This document shows, piece after piece, positions 8,496-18,858 of a stretch of DNA of 64,000 bases. The notes under the pieces are model-generated. The model saw only the letters and a list, made by a program, of their open reading frames with translations. It did not search any database and was not told the DNA's origin. Within the stretch, counting starts at the first letter, position 1. Every line of letters begins with the position of its first letter. Source of the stretch: Streptomyces fructofermentans (GTDB taxonomy: Bacteria > Actinomycetota > Actinomycetes > Streptomycetales > Streptomycetaceae). The translations under genes were made by a program, and so were the position numbers. The stretch is taken from positions 9,637-73,636 of the forward strand of contig NZ_BMWD01000016.1 of the NCBI RefSeq assembly GCF_014651055.1. Direction: 5' to 3'.

Positions 8496-10795
8496 CGGCC
8501 CGTTCCTTCCGTCGTCGTGTCCTTGGTCCTGCCCGGGCGCGTGCTCGTGCCGTCGGCCGGACCGGTCGCGCCGGTCGCGTCCGGCGTCTCGTCCGGTGCC
8601 GTCGGGCCGGCGGCCCGCGGGCGGCGGTCCGACGGCTCCGTATCCGCCTCCGTCGCCCGCTCGGCCGTGTCCGCGGCGCCGGACATCAGCCAGGCGTACT
8701 CCGCGTTCGTCCGCAGCAGTTCGTGGTGTGTGCCGACCGCGGTGATCCGGCCCCCGGAGAGCAGGGCCACCCGGTCGGCGAGCAGGACCGTGGAGGGGCG
8801 GTGCGCCACCACCAGGGCCGTCGTCCCGGCGAGGACCCGGCGCAGGGCCGCCTCGACCAGGGCCTCGGTGTGCACGTCCAGGGCCGAGAGCGGGTCGTCC
8901 AGGACGAGGAACCGGGGGCTGCCGACCACCGCCCGAGCCAGGGCCAGGCGCTGGCGCTGGCCGCCGGAGAGGCTGAGGCCCTGCTCGCCGACCTGGGTGT
9001 CCGTGCCGTGGGGCAGGGAGTGCACGAAGTCGGCCTGCGAGACGGCCAGGGCGCGCGCCAGTTCGGCCGCGCCCGCGTGTCCGCCCGCCCCCATGAGCAC
9101 GTTCTCGCCGACGCTCGCCGAGAACAGGGTGGGCTCCTCGAAGGCGACCGCGACGAGTTCGCGCAGGGTGGCCCGCGGCATCCGGGTGATGTCGACGCCG
9201 TCCAGGGTGATGCGGCCCTCCGTGACCTCGTGCAGCCGGGGGACGAGCGCGGTGAGTGTCGTCTTCCCGCTGCCGGTGCCGCCGACGAGCGCCATGGTCT
9301 CGCCGGGGCGCACATGGAGGTCGACGAGGTCGAGCACGGGAGCGCTGTCCTCGGGAGCGTCGGGATAGCGGAACCGCACCGCGTCGAACCGGAGCCCGCC
9401 GACCACCGGGGCGACCGGGGTCGCCCGGACCACGGCGACCGCCGGGGGCCCTGGGGCGTCCGGGTTCGACGGGATGTCCGTGGCACCGGGGGCGTCCGGG
9501 TTCGACGGGGTCGTGCCGGTGGTCGGGGTCGCCGGTGCCGCCGGGGCCGCCGGGGCCTCCCGGGTCTCCGGGACGTCCGGGTTTCCCGGAACCGTCGTGG
9601 GTGCCGGGGTCGTGCCGGTGGTCGGGGTCGCCGGGGCCGGTGCCGGGGTCGGCTCGGGGCCCCGCTCCGGGGCCGGGCGCGCCGCGGGTGTCCTCGGCGG
9701 TGCCGTGGCGGCACGGGCGGCGGGCAGCGCGCCGGCCGGCACCGCGGTACCGGACTCCGGTTCCGCGTCCATCACCTCGAAGTACCGCTCGGTCGCGGTG
9801 GCGGCCTCCTGGCTCATCGCGAGCAGGAAGCCGATCGACTCCACGGGCCAGCGCAGGGCGAGAGCCGTGGACAGGAACGCCACGAGCGTGCCCGCGGACA
9901 GCTCCCCGTCGGCCACCTGGACCGTACCGAGCACGAGGGCGGCCCCGACGGCGAGTTCGGGCAGCGTGATGATCGCGGCGAAGATGGCGGCGAGCAGCCG
10001 TGCCTTGGCCAGTTCGGTGCCGCGCAGGGTCCGGGAGAGGTCCCGGAAGGCGAGCGCCTGGCTGCGATGCCGCCCGAAGCCCTTGATGATCCGGATGCCG
10101 AGCACGCTCTCCTCGACGAGCGTCGTGAGGTCGCCGACCTGGTCCTGCGCCTGCCGCGCCACCTGCGAGTAGCGCTTCTCGAACAGCCAGCAGACGACCA
10201 TGACGGGCAGCGCGGGGGCGAGCAGCACGAGCCCGAGCGTCCACTCCTGGTCCAGCATGATGACGACGCCGACGACGATGGTCACCGAGTTGACCAGCAG
10301 GAACGTCAGCGGGAAGGCGAGGAACATCCGGACCAGCATCAGATCCGTCGTGCCCCGCGACAGCAACTGGCCCGAGGGCCAGCGGTCGTGGAAGGCGACG
10401 GGCAGCCGCTGGAGGTGCCGGTAGAGGCCCGCCCGCATCGACGCCTCCACCCCGGCCAGCGGCCGGGCCACCAGCCACCGCCGCAGTCCGAAGAGCACGG
10501 CCTCGGCGCAGCCGAGCAGCAGCAGGTACAGCGCCCCGAGCCACACCCCGCCGGTGTCCCGGTCTGCCACCGGACCGTCGACGATCCACTTCAGTACGAG
10601 CGGGATCACCAGTCCCGTGCACGACGCGACGACCGCGACGACGGCCGCGGTGAGCAGCCGGGCGCGCACGGGCCGCACGTACGGCCACAGGCGCAGCAGG
10701 CTGCGGACGGCCGAGCGGTTCCGGGGCGGATCGCCGGTCGGCCCGTCGGAGCGTTCTTCGGCAGGTGTCGACGGAGGTGTGGGTGTAGTGGGCAT
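8492..10795 (-). CDS. ABC exporter half-transporter with long Pro/Thr/Ala linker and non-catalytic Walker B
   Basis: 767 residues and first gene of the four-gene set. The membrane domain (about 30-340) and ATPase domain (467-700) are separated by an unusual linker of about 110 residues (355-465), rich in Pro, Thr and Ala and containing duplicated TPTTGTTP and SNPDAPG motifs. Walker A GGTGSGKTT (505-513), LSGGQ (609-613) and His665 are normal, but the catalytic glutamate is Asp634 (LDDPLSALD) and the Q-loop residue is Glu553. A hydrophilic tail of about 60 residues follows the ATPase. The ATG at 10795 has only a weak GTAGG upstream. No regulator gene adjoins the cluster. Confidence 0.9.
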   Translation of the reverse strand: MPTTPTPPSTPAEERSDGPTGDPPRNRSAVRSLLRLWPYVRPVRARLLTAAVVAVVASCTGLVIPLVLKWIVDGPVADRDTGGVWLGALYLLLLGCAEAVLFGLRRWLVARPLAGVEASMRAGLYRHLQRLPVAFHDRWPSGQLLSRGTTDLMLVRMFLAFPLTFLLVNSVTIVVGVVIMLDQEWTLGLVLLAPALPVMVVCWLFEKRYSQVARQAQDQVGDLTTLVEESVLGIRIIKGFGRHRSQALAFRDLSRTLRGTELAKARLLAAIFAAIITLPELAVGAALVLGTVQVADGELSAGTLVAFLSTALALRWPVESIGFLLAMSQEAATATERYFEVMDAEPESGTAVPAGALPAARAATAPPRTPAARPAPERGPEPTPAPAPATPTTGTTPAPTTVPGNPDVPETREAPAAPAAPATPTTGTTPSNPDAPGATDIPSNPDAPGPPAVAVVRATPVAPVVGGLRFDAVRFRYPDAPEDSAPVLDLVDLHVRPGETMALVGGTGSGKTTLTALVPRLHEVTEGRITLDGVDITRMPRATLRELVAVAFEEPTLFSASVGENVLMGAGGHAGAAELARALAVSQADFVHSLPHGTDTQVGEQGLSLSGGQRQRLALARAVVGSPRFLVLDDPLSALDVHTEALVEAALRRVLAGTTALVVAHRPSTVLLADRVALLSGGRITAVGTHHELLRTNAEYAWLMSGAADTAERATEADTEPSDRRPRAAGPTAPDETPDATGATGPADGTSTRPGRTKDTTTEGTGR

Positions 10796-10880
10796 CAGTG
10801 GCGAGCCTACGGTTCACCACTGACACGGCCCACCGAGTTTTGGCCGTACCCGCCGTCCCGCGCGGCCGTCCCGCACCTTC

Positions 10881-10955
10881 CCGTCCCGCACCCCGCGCCC
10901 CGAACCCCCCGTCCCGCTGCCGTCCCGCACCCCGCGCCCCGAACCCCCCGTCCCG
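10881..10955. repeat. Two direct 36-bp repeats upstream of the ABC cluster
   Basis: Copies at 10881-10916 and 10920-10955 are identical over 36 bp (CCGTCCCGCACCCCGCGCCC and onward), separated by 3 nt. They lie between the glgX stop and the first ABC gene, both on the minus strand. Confidence 0.85.
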
Positions 10956-10970
10956 TCCCGCGCCGCCCGG

Positions 10971-13223
<2,253 letters not shown>

Positions 13224-13379
13224 CTCACGGCCTCCTGCGGCTCGGTTGGGACCGATATGAAAGGAGCTCACGGCGTCCCGGCCGCGGCTCCCCTGGCGTC
13301 GTCCTCCGTACTGTTCTGCCCACAGCCGGGCTCGCACTCACGTTTCCCCAGGAGGGGGCGCGTCGTTGGGCCCCGTGTG

Positions 13380-14609
13380 ATGGACGCACAGACGCGCGCG
13401 CGGCGCGCAGGGGCCGCGCTGGCCGCCGTACTGACATGGGCAGGGCTGCTGGCCGGGGCCGTGGGATGCACCTCGCACGGGGTGGACGGGATGCTCGGCA
13501 AGGCCCGGTCGCCCGAGGACACGATCAGTGTCTCGCCGGACGACGGCAGCAAGGCCGTGCGCCCCGGCGCTGGGCTGTCCGTGCGGGTGCGCTCCGGGCG
13601 CCTGGAGTCGGTCGAGGTCGTCCGCTCGCAGGACGCCCAGGACTCCCGGGTGCCCGGCCGTATCGACCCGGACGGCATGACCTGGCGCCCCGACGACCCC
13701 CGGCTGTCGCTGGCCGCCAAGTACTCGGTGGACACGGTCGCGCTCGACGGGCACGGCAGGCGGGTGGCACGGCACACGACGTTCACGACGTTCGTCCCCG
13801 ACGAGCGGTTCATCGCGTACGTCATGCCCGAGAACCGCTCCACGGTCGGCACCGGGATGATCGTCTCGCTGGAGTTCAACCGCGGGATCGCGAACCGCGC
13901 CGCCGTCGAGCGCGCGATCAGGGTGACCTCCAGCCCGCGGACGGAGATCGCGCCGCACTGGTTCGGCGACGGCCGGCTGGACTTCCGGCCCGAGACGTAC
14001 TGGAAACCCGGTACGAAGGTGACCGTCGCGCTGCGCCTGCGGGACGTGAAGGCGGCCCCCGGCGTCTACGGACTCCAGCACAGGACGGTCTCCTTCACGG
14101 TCGGGCGCAGCCAGATCAGCGTGGTCGACGCCGCCGCCCACACCATGGAGGTGCGCCGCGCGGGCGAGCTCCTCGCCACCGTGCCGATCACGGCGGGCGC
14201 CCCGAAGAGCACGACCTACAACGGGAAGATGGTCGTCTCCGAGATGCTGGAGGTGACCCGGATGAACGGCGCCACGGTCGGCTTCAAGAAGGCCGACGGC
14301 AAGGGCGAGTACGACATCCCGGACGTCCCGCACGCCATGCGCCTCACGACGTCGGGCACCTTCCTGCACGGCAACTACTGGGCCGAGGGCGTGTTCGGCA
14401 CCGCCAACGTCAGCCACGGATGCGTGGGGCTGCGGGACGTCAAGGGCGGCAGTTCCGCGTCCCCCGCGGGCTGGTTCTTCGATCGCAGTCTCATCGGTGA
14501 CGTCGTCGAGGTCGTCAACAGCAAGGACAAGAAGGTCGCTCCCGACAACGGCCTGGGCGGCTGGAACATGAACTGGAAGGAGTGGAAGGCGGGCTCCGCG
14601 GTGAAGTAG
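13380..14609 (+). CDS. Lipoprotein L,D-transpeptidase (YkuD domain), first of tandem pair
   Basis: Forms 3-3 cross-links in peptidoglycan on the outer face of the membrane. The 409-residue protein has a signal peptide with lipobox ending at Cys30 (AVGC), one or two Ig-like domains (about 50-240) and a C-terminal YkuD domain with SHGCVGLRD (His346, catalytic Cys348). The stretch GTFLHGNYW (327-335) is also typical of the family. The start is uncertain: AGGAGG lies about 24 nt before the ATG, and a GTG is immediately upstream at 13377. The next gene is a close paralogue. Confidence 0.92.
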   Translation: MDAQTRARRAGAALAAVLTWAGLLAGAVGCTSHGVDGMLGKARSPEDTISVSPDDGSKAVRPGAGLSVRVRSGRLESVEVVRSQDAQDSRVPGRIDPDGMTWRPDDPRLSLAAKYSVDTVALDGHGRRVARHTTFTTFVPDERFIAYVMPENRSTVGTGMIVSLEFNRGIANRAAVERAIRVTSSPRTEIAPHWFGDGRLDFRPETYWKPGTKVTVALRLRDVKAAPGVYGLQHRTVSFTVGRSQISVVDAAAHTMEVRRAGELLATVPITAGAPKSTTYNGKMVVSEMLEVTRMNGATVGFKKADGKGEYDIPDVPHAMRLTTSGTFLHGNYWAEGVFGTANVSHGCVGLRDVKGGSSASPAGWFFDRSLIGDVVEVVNSKDKKVAPDNGLGGWNMNWKEWKAGSAVK

Positions 14610-14790
14610 GCCCGGCAGGGGGGTAGTCGCACGGTGGAGGCCGACAGCACTGCGAGCGGTCCAAGTTGGGACTGAACAGTGACAATCCCGGGAGGCCATC
14701 ACTCCGGGTCGTGTGATTAATTAACGCGACACGCGCGTGGGACGCGCCGGAGTGCGGGCCTCATCGAGGCCGTGCGAGGGGAGAAAGAAC

Positions 14791-16038
14791 GTGAACGGGC
14801 GACCGATATCGGGGCCGTCGGTTGGCGCGCGGACGCGGAGTGGCAAAGGGGTCCTGGCACTGCTGCTGGGCGTACTGCTGCTCGTCGTGACCGCATGCGG
14901 CGGGGGAGGGGACTCGGATTCCGGGTCCGGTGCGGGAAAGGGCAAGGACAAGGATTCGAGCCGGACGGACACCAAGGTCTCGCAGGCGGTCGTGACCATA
15001 GCCCCGAAGAACGGGGCCGACGCCGTCAGGACCAGCGGCGCGCTGAAGGTGACGGCGGCCAAGGGCAAGCTGACCGAGGTCACCGTCAAGGACAACGAGG
15101 GCAACGCCGTCGAGGGTGAGATCACCGACGGGGGCAGGAGCTGGACGCCGGCCACGCACCTCGCGGCGGCCACCGAGTACAAGGTGCACGCGGTGGCCAA
15201 GGACACCGCGGGCCGGCAGGCCGCGGAGGAGTCCGCGTTCACCACGCTGACTCCGAAGAACACCTTCGTCGGGACGTTCACCCCGGAGGACGGGTCCAAG
15301 GTCGGTGTGGGCATGCCGTTCTCGGTCCGCTTCACGCGGGGCATCACGCACCCCGACGACGTCGAGAAGGCGATAACCGTCAAGACCGAGCCCGCCGTCG
15401 ACGTCCAGGGCCACTGGTTCGGCAACGACCGTCTCGACTTCCGGCCCGAGGAGTACTGGGCGGCCGGTACGAAGGTCACGGTCTCCCTCAACCTCGACGG
15501 CGTCGAGGGACGGCCCGGGGTGTACGGCAAGCAGGCCAAGACCGTGAAGTTCACGATAGGCCGCAGCCAGGTCTCCACCGTGGACGTCAAGACCAAGAAG
15601 ATGACGGTCGAGCGGGACGGCAAGGTCATCAAGACCATTCCGGTGACGACGGGCAAGCCCGGCTACGACACCTGGAACGGCCGGATGGTCATCACCGAGC
15701 GCCTCAAGGTGACGCGCATGAACGGCGAGACGGTCGGCTACGGCGGCGAGTACGACATCAAGGACGTGCCGCACGCCATGCGCCTGACCACGTCGGGCAC
15801 CTTCATCCACGGCAACTACTGGGGTGGCGGGGCCTTCGGCAACTACAACGCCAGCCACGGCTGCATCGGGCTGCGCGACGTGCGCGGCGGCTACGACGGC
15901 AAGGTCGCGGCGGCCTGGTTCTTCAACCGCTCGATGGTCGGGGACGTGGTGGTCGTGAAGAACTCCAACGACCGGACCGTGGACCCGGACAACGGGCTCA
16001 ACGGCTGGAACATGTCGTGGGAGAAGTGGACGGCGTGA
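14791..16038 (+). CDS. Lipoprotein L,D-transpeptidase (YkuD domain), second of tandem pair
   Basis: A 415-residue paralogue of the preceding gene with the same layout: lipobox ending at Cys36 (VTAC), a charged Gly/Lys/Asp linker, Ig-like domains and YkuD with SHGCIGLRD (His356, Cys358). The GTG at 14791 has GGGGAG upstream at good spacing; the earlier in-frame ATG (14737) lacks both a site and signal character. The 181-bp gap to the first copy is enough for its own promoter and includes an AT-rich GATTAATTAA. A hairpin at 16072-16113 ends the unit. Confidence 0.94.
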   Translation: MNGRPISGPSVGARTRSGKGVLALLLGVLLLVVTACGGGGDSDSGSGAGKGKDKDSSRTDTKVSQAVVTIAPKNGADAVRTSGALKVTAAKGKLTEVTVKDNEGNAVEGEITDGGRSWTPATHLAAATEYKVHAVAKDTAGRQAAEESAFTTLTPKNTFVGTFTPEDGSKVGVGMPFSVRFTRGITHPDDVEKAITVKTEPAVDVQGHWFGNDRLDFRPEEYWAAGTKVTVSLNLDGVEGRPGVYGKQAKTVKFTIGRSQVSTVDVKTKKMTVERDGKVIKTIPVTTGKPGYDTWNGRMVITERLKVTRMNGETVGYGGEYDIKDVPHAMRLTTSGTFIHGNYWGGGAFGNYNASHGCIGLRDVRGGYDGKVAAAWFFNRSMVGDVVVVKNSNDRTVDPDNGLNGWNMSWEKWTA

Positions 16039-16071
16039 CCCGGACGGGGCACTGACCCCGACCGGCCCGCC

Positions 16072-16113
16072 GGGCCCCGGTGCGCTCCGCTGTGACGGAG
16101 CACACCGGGGCCC
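16072..16113 (+). terminator. Hairpin terminator after the L,D-transpeptidase pair
   Basis: GGGCCCCGGTG (16072-16082) pairs with CACCGGGGCCC (16103-16113), and the inner CTCCG/CGGAG extends the stem after a small internal mismatch. It lies between the transpeptidase stop and the enoyl-CoA hydratase start. Confidence 0.75.
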
Positions 16114-16142
16114 GGCGCGTTAGCCCCCGTTAACCTGCTGGC

Positions 16143-16910
16143 ATGACTGTGCATCTCGAAGTCGCCGAAGGTGTCGGCACGATCCGCCTCGACCGTCCGC
16201 CCATGAACGCCCTGGACGTCGCCACGCAGGACCGGCTCAAGGAACTCGCCGAGGAGGCCACGCGCCGCGAGGACGTGCGCGCGGTGATCCTCTACGGCGG
16301 GGAGAAGGTGTTCGCCGCGGGCGCGGACATCAAGGAGATGCAGGCCATGGACCACGCGGCGATGGTCGTACGGTCCAGGGCCCTGCAGGACTCCTTCACG
16401 GCCGTGACCCGCATCCCCAAGCCGGTCGTCGCCGCGGTCACCGGGTACGCCCTGGGCGGCGGGTGCGAGCTGGCGCTGTGCGCCGACTACCGCGTCGCCG
16501 CCGACAACGCGAAGCTGGGCCAGCCGGAGATCCTCCTCGGGCTGATCCCGGGGGCGGGCGGCACCCAGCGGCTGTCCCGGCTCATCGGCCCCTCGAAGGC
16601 CAAGGACCTCATCTTCACCGGCCGTATGGTCAAGGCCGACGAGGCCCTGGCGCTCGGCCTGGTGGACCGTGTCGTACCGGCCGCCGACGTGTACACCGAG
16701 GCGCACGCGTGGGCCGCCCGGCTCGCGCAGGGGCCCGCTCTCGCGCTGCGCGCCGCGAAGGAGTCCGTCGACGCGGGTCTGGAGACGGACATCGAGACCG
16801 GCCTCGCCATCGAACGCAACTGGTTCGCGGGGCTGTTCGCCACGGAGGACCGGGAGCGGGGCATGCGGAGCTTCGTCGAGGAGGGGCCGGGCAAGGCGAA
16901 GTTCCTCTGA
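16143..16910 (+). CDS. Enoyl-CoA hydratase/isomerase (crotonase) family protein
   Basis: Probably hydrates trans-2-enoyl-CoA in beta-oxidation or a related acyl-CoA route. At 255 residues it is full length. The oxyanion-hole segment AAGADI is at 58-63, and the two catalytic glutamates of true hydratases are present: Glu109 in GGGCE and Glu129 in GQPEILLGLIPGAGG. Preservation of both favours hydratase over isomerase activity. It stands alone, with a short promoter gap after the preceding terminator. Substrate chain length cannot be read from sequence. Confidence 0.93.
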   Translation: MTVHLEVAEGVGTIRLDRPPMNALDVATQDRLKELAEEATRREDVRAVILYGGEKVFAAGADIKEMQAMDHAAMVVRSRALQDSFTAVTRIPKPVVAAVTGYALGGGCELALCADYRVAADNAKLGQPEILLGLIPGAGGTQRLSRLIGPSKAKDLIFTGRMVKADEALALGLVDRVVPAADVYTEAHAWAARLAQGPALALRAAKESVDAGLETDIETGLAIERNWFAGLFATEDRERGMRSFVEEGPGKAKFL

Positions 16911-17216
16911 GCGGACGGCGCCGCGCCGACCGCGGGCGCGGTGCGCGCCGACGGTGGCCGCCGGCCGGTGCTCGGCGGCCCGCGGGTGGCGGGCGGCGGG
17001 TGACAGGCGGCGGGTGGCGGGCGGCGGGCGGCCCGTGGCCCCGCCGTCCGCGTCCCGTCCGCGTCCCGTCCGCGTCCCGTCCGCGTCCCGTGCGCGGCGG
17101 GGCGCGGCGGGGTGCTGCGGGCGTCCGTGCCGCGAAAGTCACCCGTCAAATCCCTTTGATCCACTTGCAGTTGACGCGGTGTCTTACCCGGGACCCCCGA
17201 AGGGCGGATTATGCCC

Positions 17217-17237
17217 GCCTTAAGGGAGCCTTAAGGC
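17217..17237. promoter_or_regulatory. Paired CCTTAAGG palindromes
   Basis: GCCTTAAGG and CCTTAAGGC flank a GAG spacer, forming a perfect 9-bp inverted repeat whose arms each contain the 8-bp palindrome CCTTAAGG. Such an AT-containing symmetric element is conspicuous here and lies about 200 bp upstream of the RsbW-like gene. An operator role is inference. Confidence 0.4.
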
Positions 17238-17352
17238 CTTCGGGCCGGGGAGCCCGGGCGATTGCCCGCCGTGGGGCCGTTCGCGCAGCTCACATGGGCT
17301 GTGCGAACTGCCGAACTGCCTGTGGCATATGCCGATCGGATCGTGCGGAACA

Positions 17353-17387
17353 GGGCATTCCGGAGGGCGTATTCCTCCGGAACGCCC
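17353..17387 (+). promoter_or_regulatory. Stem-loop in the leader of the RsbW-like gene
   Basis: A 14-bp stem (17353-17366 with 17374-17387, one mismatch) closes a 7-nt loop and ends 33 bp before the ATG. It could be a leader attenuator or the terminator of an unseen short transcript. Confidence 0.4.
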
Positions 17388-17420
17388 CCGGACGGGCCCT
17401 TCGGCGGCCATGATGGGGGC

Positions 17421-17924
17421 ATGGCGGGGCTGGAGGGTATCGAACAGCCGCGGCGGCACGGCAGTGCGACCGCGGCGCGCTGGTCGCCTGCGGTCGAGGA
17501 CGAACACGCGCTCAAGGTGCTCGAGTTGTTCGGCAACCCCACCGAGGCGGAGGTCCCGCTCCCGTCCCGTCCGGAGTCGGCGGCCACCGCGCGCCGGCTC
17601 GCCCAGGTCGTGGTCCTGCGCCAGTGGGGGCTCTCCCCGAAGATGACCGAGGACGCCGTACTGCTTGTGTCGGAACTCGTCGGCAACGCCGTCCGGCACA
17701 CCGGGGCGCGGGTCTTCGGCCTCCGGATGCGTCGCCGGCGCGGCTGGATCCGGGTCGAGGTCCGCGACCCCTCCCGCGGGCTCCCGTGCCTCATGCCCGT
17801 CCAGGACATGGACATCAGCGGCCGCGGCCTCTTCCTCGTCGACAAGCTCTCCGACCGCTGGGGCGTCGACCTGCTGCCCCGCGGCAAGACGACCTGGTTC
17901 GAGATGCGCGTGGCCGACCGCTGA
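17421..17924 (+). CDS. RsbW/SpoIIAB-like ATP-binding protein (GHKL fold)
   Basis: A cytoplasmic 167-residue protein with the ATPase fold of anti-sigma-factor serine kinases. The N box is ELVGNAVRHTG (85-95, Glu85 and Asn89), the D box is VEVRDPS with Asp116, and the G box is SGRGLFLVDKLSDRWG (133-148). Streptomyces carry dozens of such single-domain proteins, many partnering sigma-B-like factors or anti-anti-sigma proteins, but none is encoded next to it. The ATG at 17421 has only a GGGGG site. The first 55 residues are a Pro/Glu-rich extension without recognised domain. Confidence 0.85.
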   Translation: MAGLEGIEQPRRHGSATAARWSPAVEDEHALKVLELFGNPTEAEVPLPSRPESAATARRLAQVVVLRQWGLSPKMTEDAVLLVSELVGNAVRHTGARVFGLRMRRRRGWIRVEVRDPSRGLPCLMPVQDMDISGRGLFLVDKLSDRWGVDLLPRGKTTWFEMRVADR

Positions 17925-18075
17925 GGCCGCCCCCTCCGGCCCCGCGCCACCGGCTCCGCCCCGCGGCTCCGCGCCCGGTCCCCGCGCGCCGGTGAACTCC
18001 CGTTCCGCCCGAGGGGCGACCCGAGCGGCCCGGCCGTCGCATCAATGGCGGCATTCCGGTACGTACCCGCCTTAA

Positions 18076-18858
18076 ATGGGCGGCGTGACCACGACCGACC
18101 GCCGCTCCGCCCTCAGGGCCGCCGCGGGCCTGGCCGCCGCGACCGCGCTCACCGGCTGCTCGACGCCCGGCCCCGGCGCGAGCGCTGCCGCACCGCCGCG
18201 CGGCGCGTCCCGCGCTCCCTCCGGCACGTCCGCGCCGGCCCCCCGCGCCTTTCCCGGGCAGCCCGTCCAGATCGGCTCCGGACCCCGCACCCGCCCCCGG
18301 GTCGCCCTCACCTTCCACGGCCACGGCGACCCGGCCACCGCCCACGCGCTTCTCGACGCGGCGGAGAAGCACGGCGCCCGTGTCACCGTGCTCGCCGTCG
18401 GGACCTGGCTCGACGCCCACCCCGCGCTGGCCCGGCGCGTCCTCGACGGCGGCCACGACCTCGGCAACCACACCCAGCGCCATCTGGACATCAACGCGAT
18501 GCCCGAGGAGCGGGCCTTCGCGGAGATCGACGAGTGCGCCCGCCGGCTGCGGGACCTCACGGGCTCCATCGGCACCTGGTTCCGGCCCTCGCGCGCCGCC
18601 CGCGCCTCCCCCCTCGTCGAACGGCTGGCCCGCCGGGCCGGCTACCCGCACGTGCTGTCGTACGACGTCGACTCGCTCGACTTCACCTCGCCCGGGGCAC
18701 CCGCCGTGACCCGTGCCGTCACCGCCGGAATCCGCAACGGGTCCGTCGTGAGCCTGCACTTCGGCTACACGGACACGGTCGCCGCGTTCCCCTCCCTCCT
18801 GCACGCACTAGACCGCCGCGGCCTGCGCGCGGTGACCACGACGGAGCTGCTGAGCTGA
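18076..18858 (+). CDS. Polysaccharide deacetylase-like (NodB fold) lipoprotein with altered motif 1
   Basis: Exported by what looks like a Tat signal (TTDRRSALR, 6-14) with lipobox ending at Cys28, so probably a membrane-anchored outer-surface protein (260 residues). The NodB domain (about 75-255) has metal ligands His132 and His136 (NHTQRH), FRPSR at 169-173, DVDSLDF at 197-203 and SLHFG with His228. Motif 1, normally TFDDG with the catalytic base and a metal ligand, reads TFHGHGD (79-85). Activity is therefore uncertain. An alternative start is the GTG at 18085; neither start has a strong ribosome site. Its stop overlaps the next start by 1 nt (TGATG), implying co-translation. Confidence 0.85.
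   Translation: MGGVTTTDRRSALRAAAGLAAATALTGCSTPGPGASAAAPPRGASRAPSGTSAPAPRAFPGQPVQIGSGPRTRPRVALTFHGHGDPATAHALLDAAEKHGARVTVLAVGTWLDAHPALARRVLDGGHDLGNHTQRHLDINAMPEERAFAEIDECARRLRDLTGSIGTWFRPSRAARASPLVERLARRAGYPHVLSYDVDSLDFTSPGAPAVTRAVTAGIRNGSVVSLHFGYTDTVAAFPSLLHALDRRGLRAVTTTELLS

Larger units (their letters stand above)
16911..17420. repeat. 510-bp intergenic stretch with tandem repeats and palindromes
   Basis: From about 16980 to 17040 there are imperfect GGCGGCGGGTG repeats. At 17046-17089 an 11-bp unit GTCCGCGTCCC is repeated four times exactly. After 17140 composition changes abruptly to more A+T, with small inverted repeats, and ends in a 14-bp stem-loop before the ATPase gene. No gene is seen. 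Confidence 0.8.

Noticed and set aside
6639..10826. 1395-codon open frame on the minus strand
   Set aside because: Its first half is Arg/Gly/Pro-rich antidomain sequence from the wrong frame of the first ABC gene; only the part from 8495 is a real protein.
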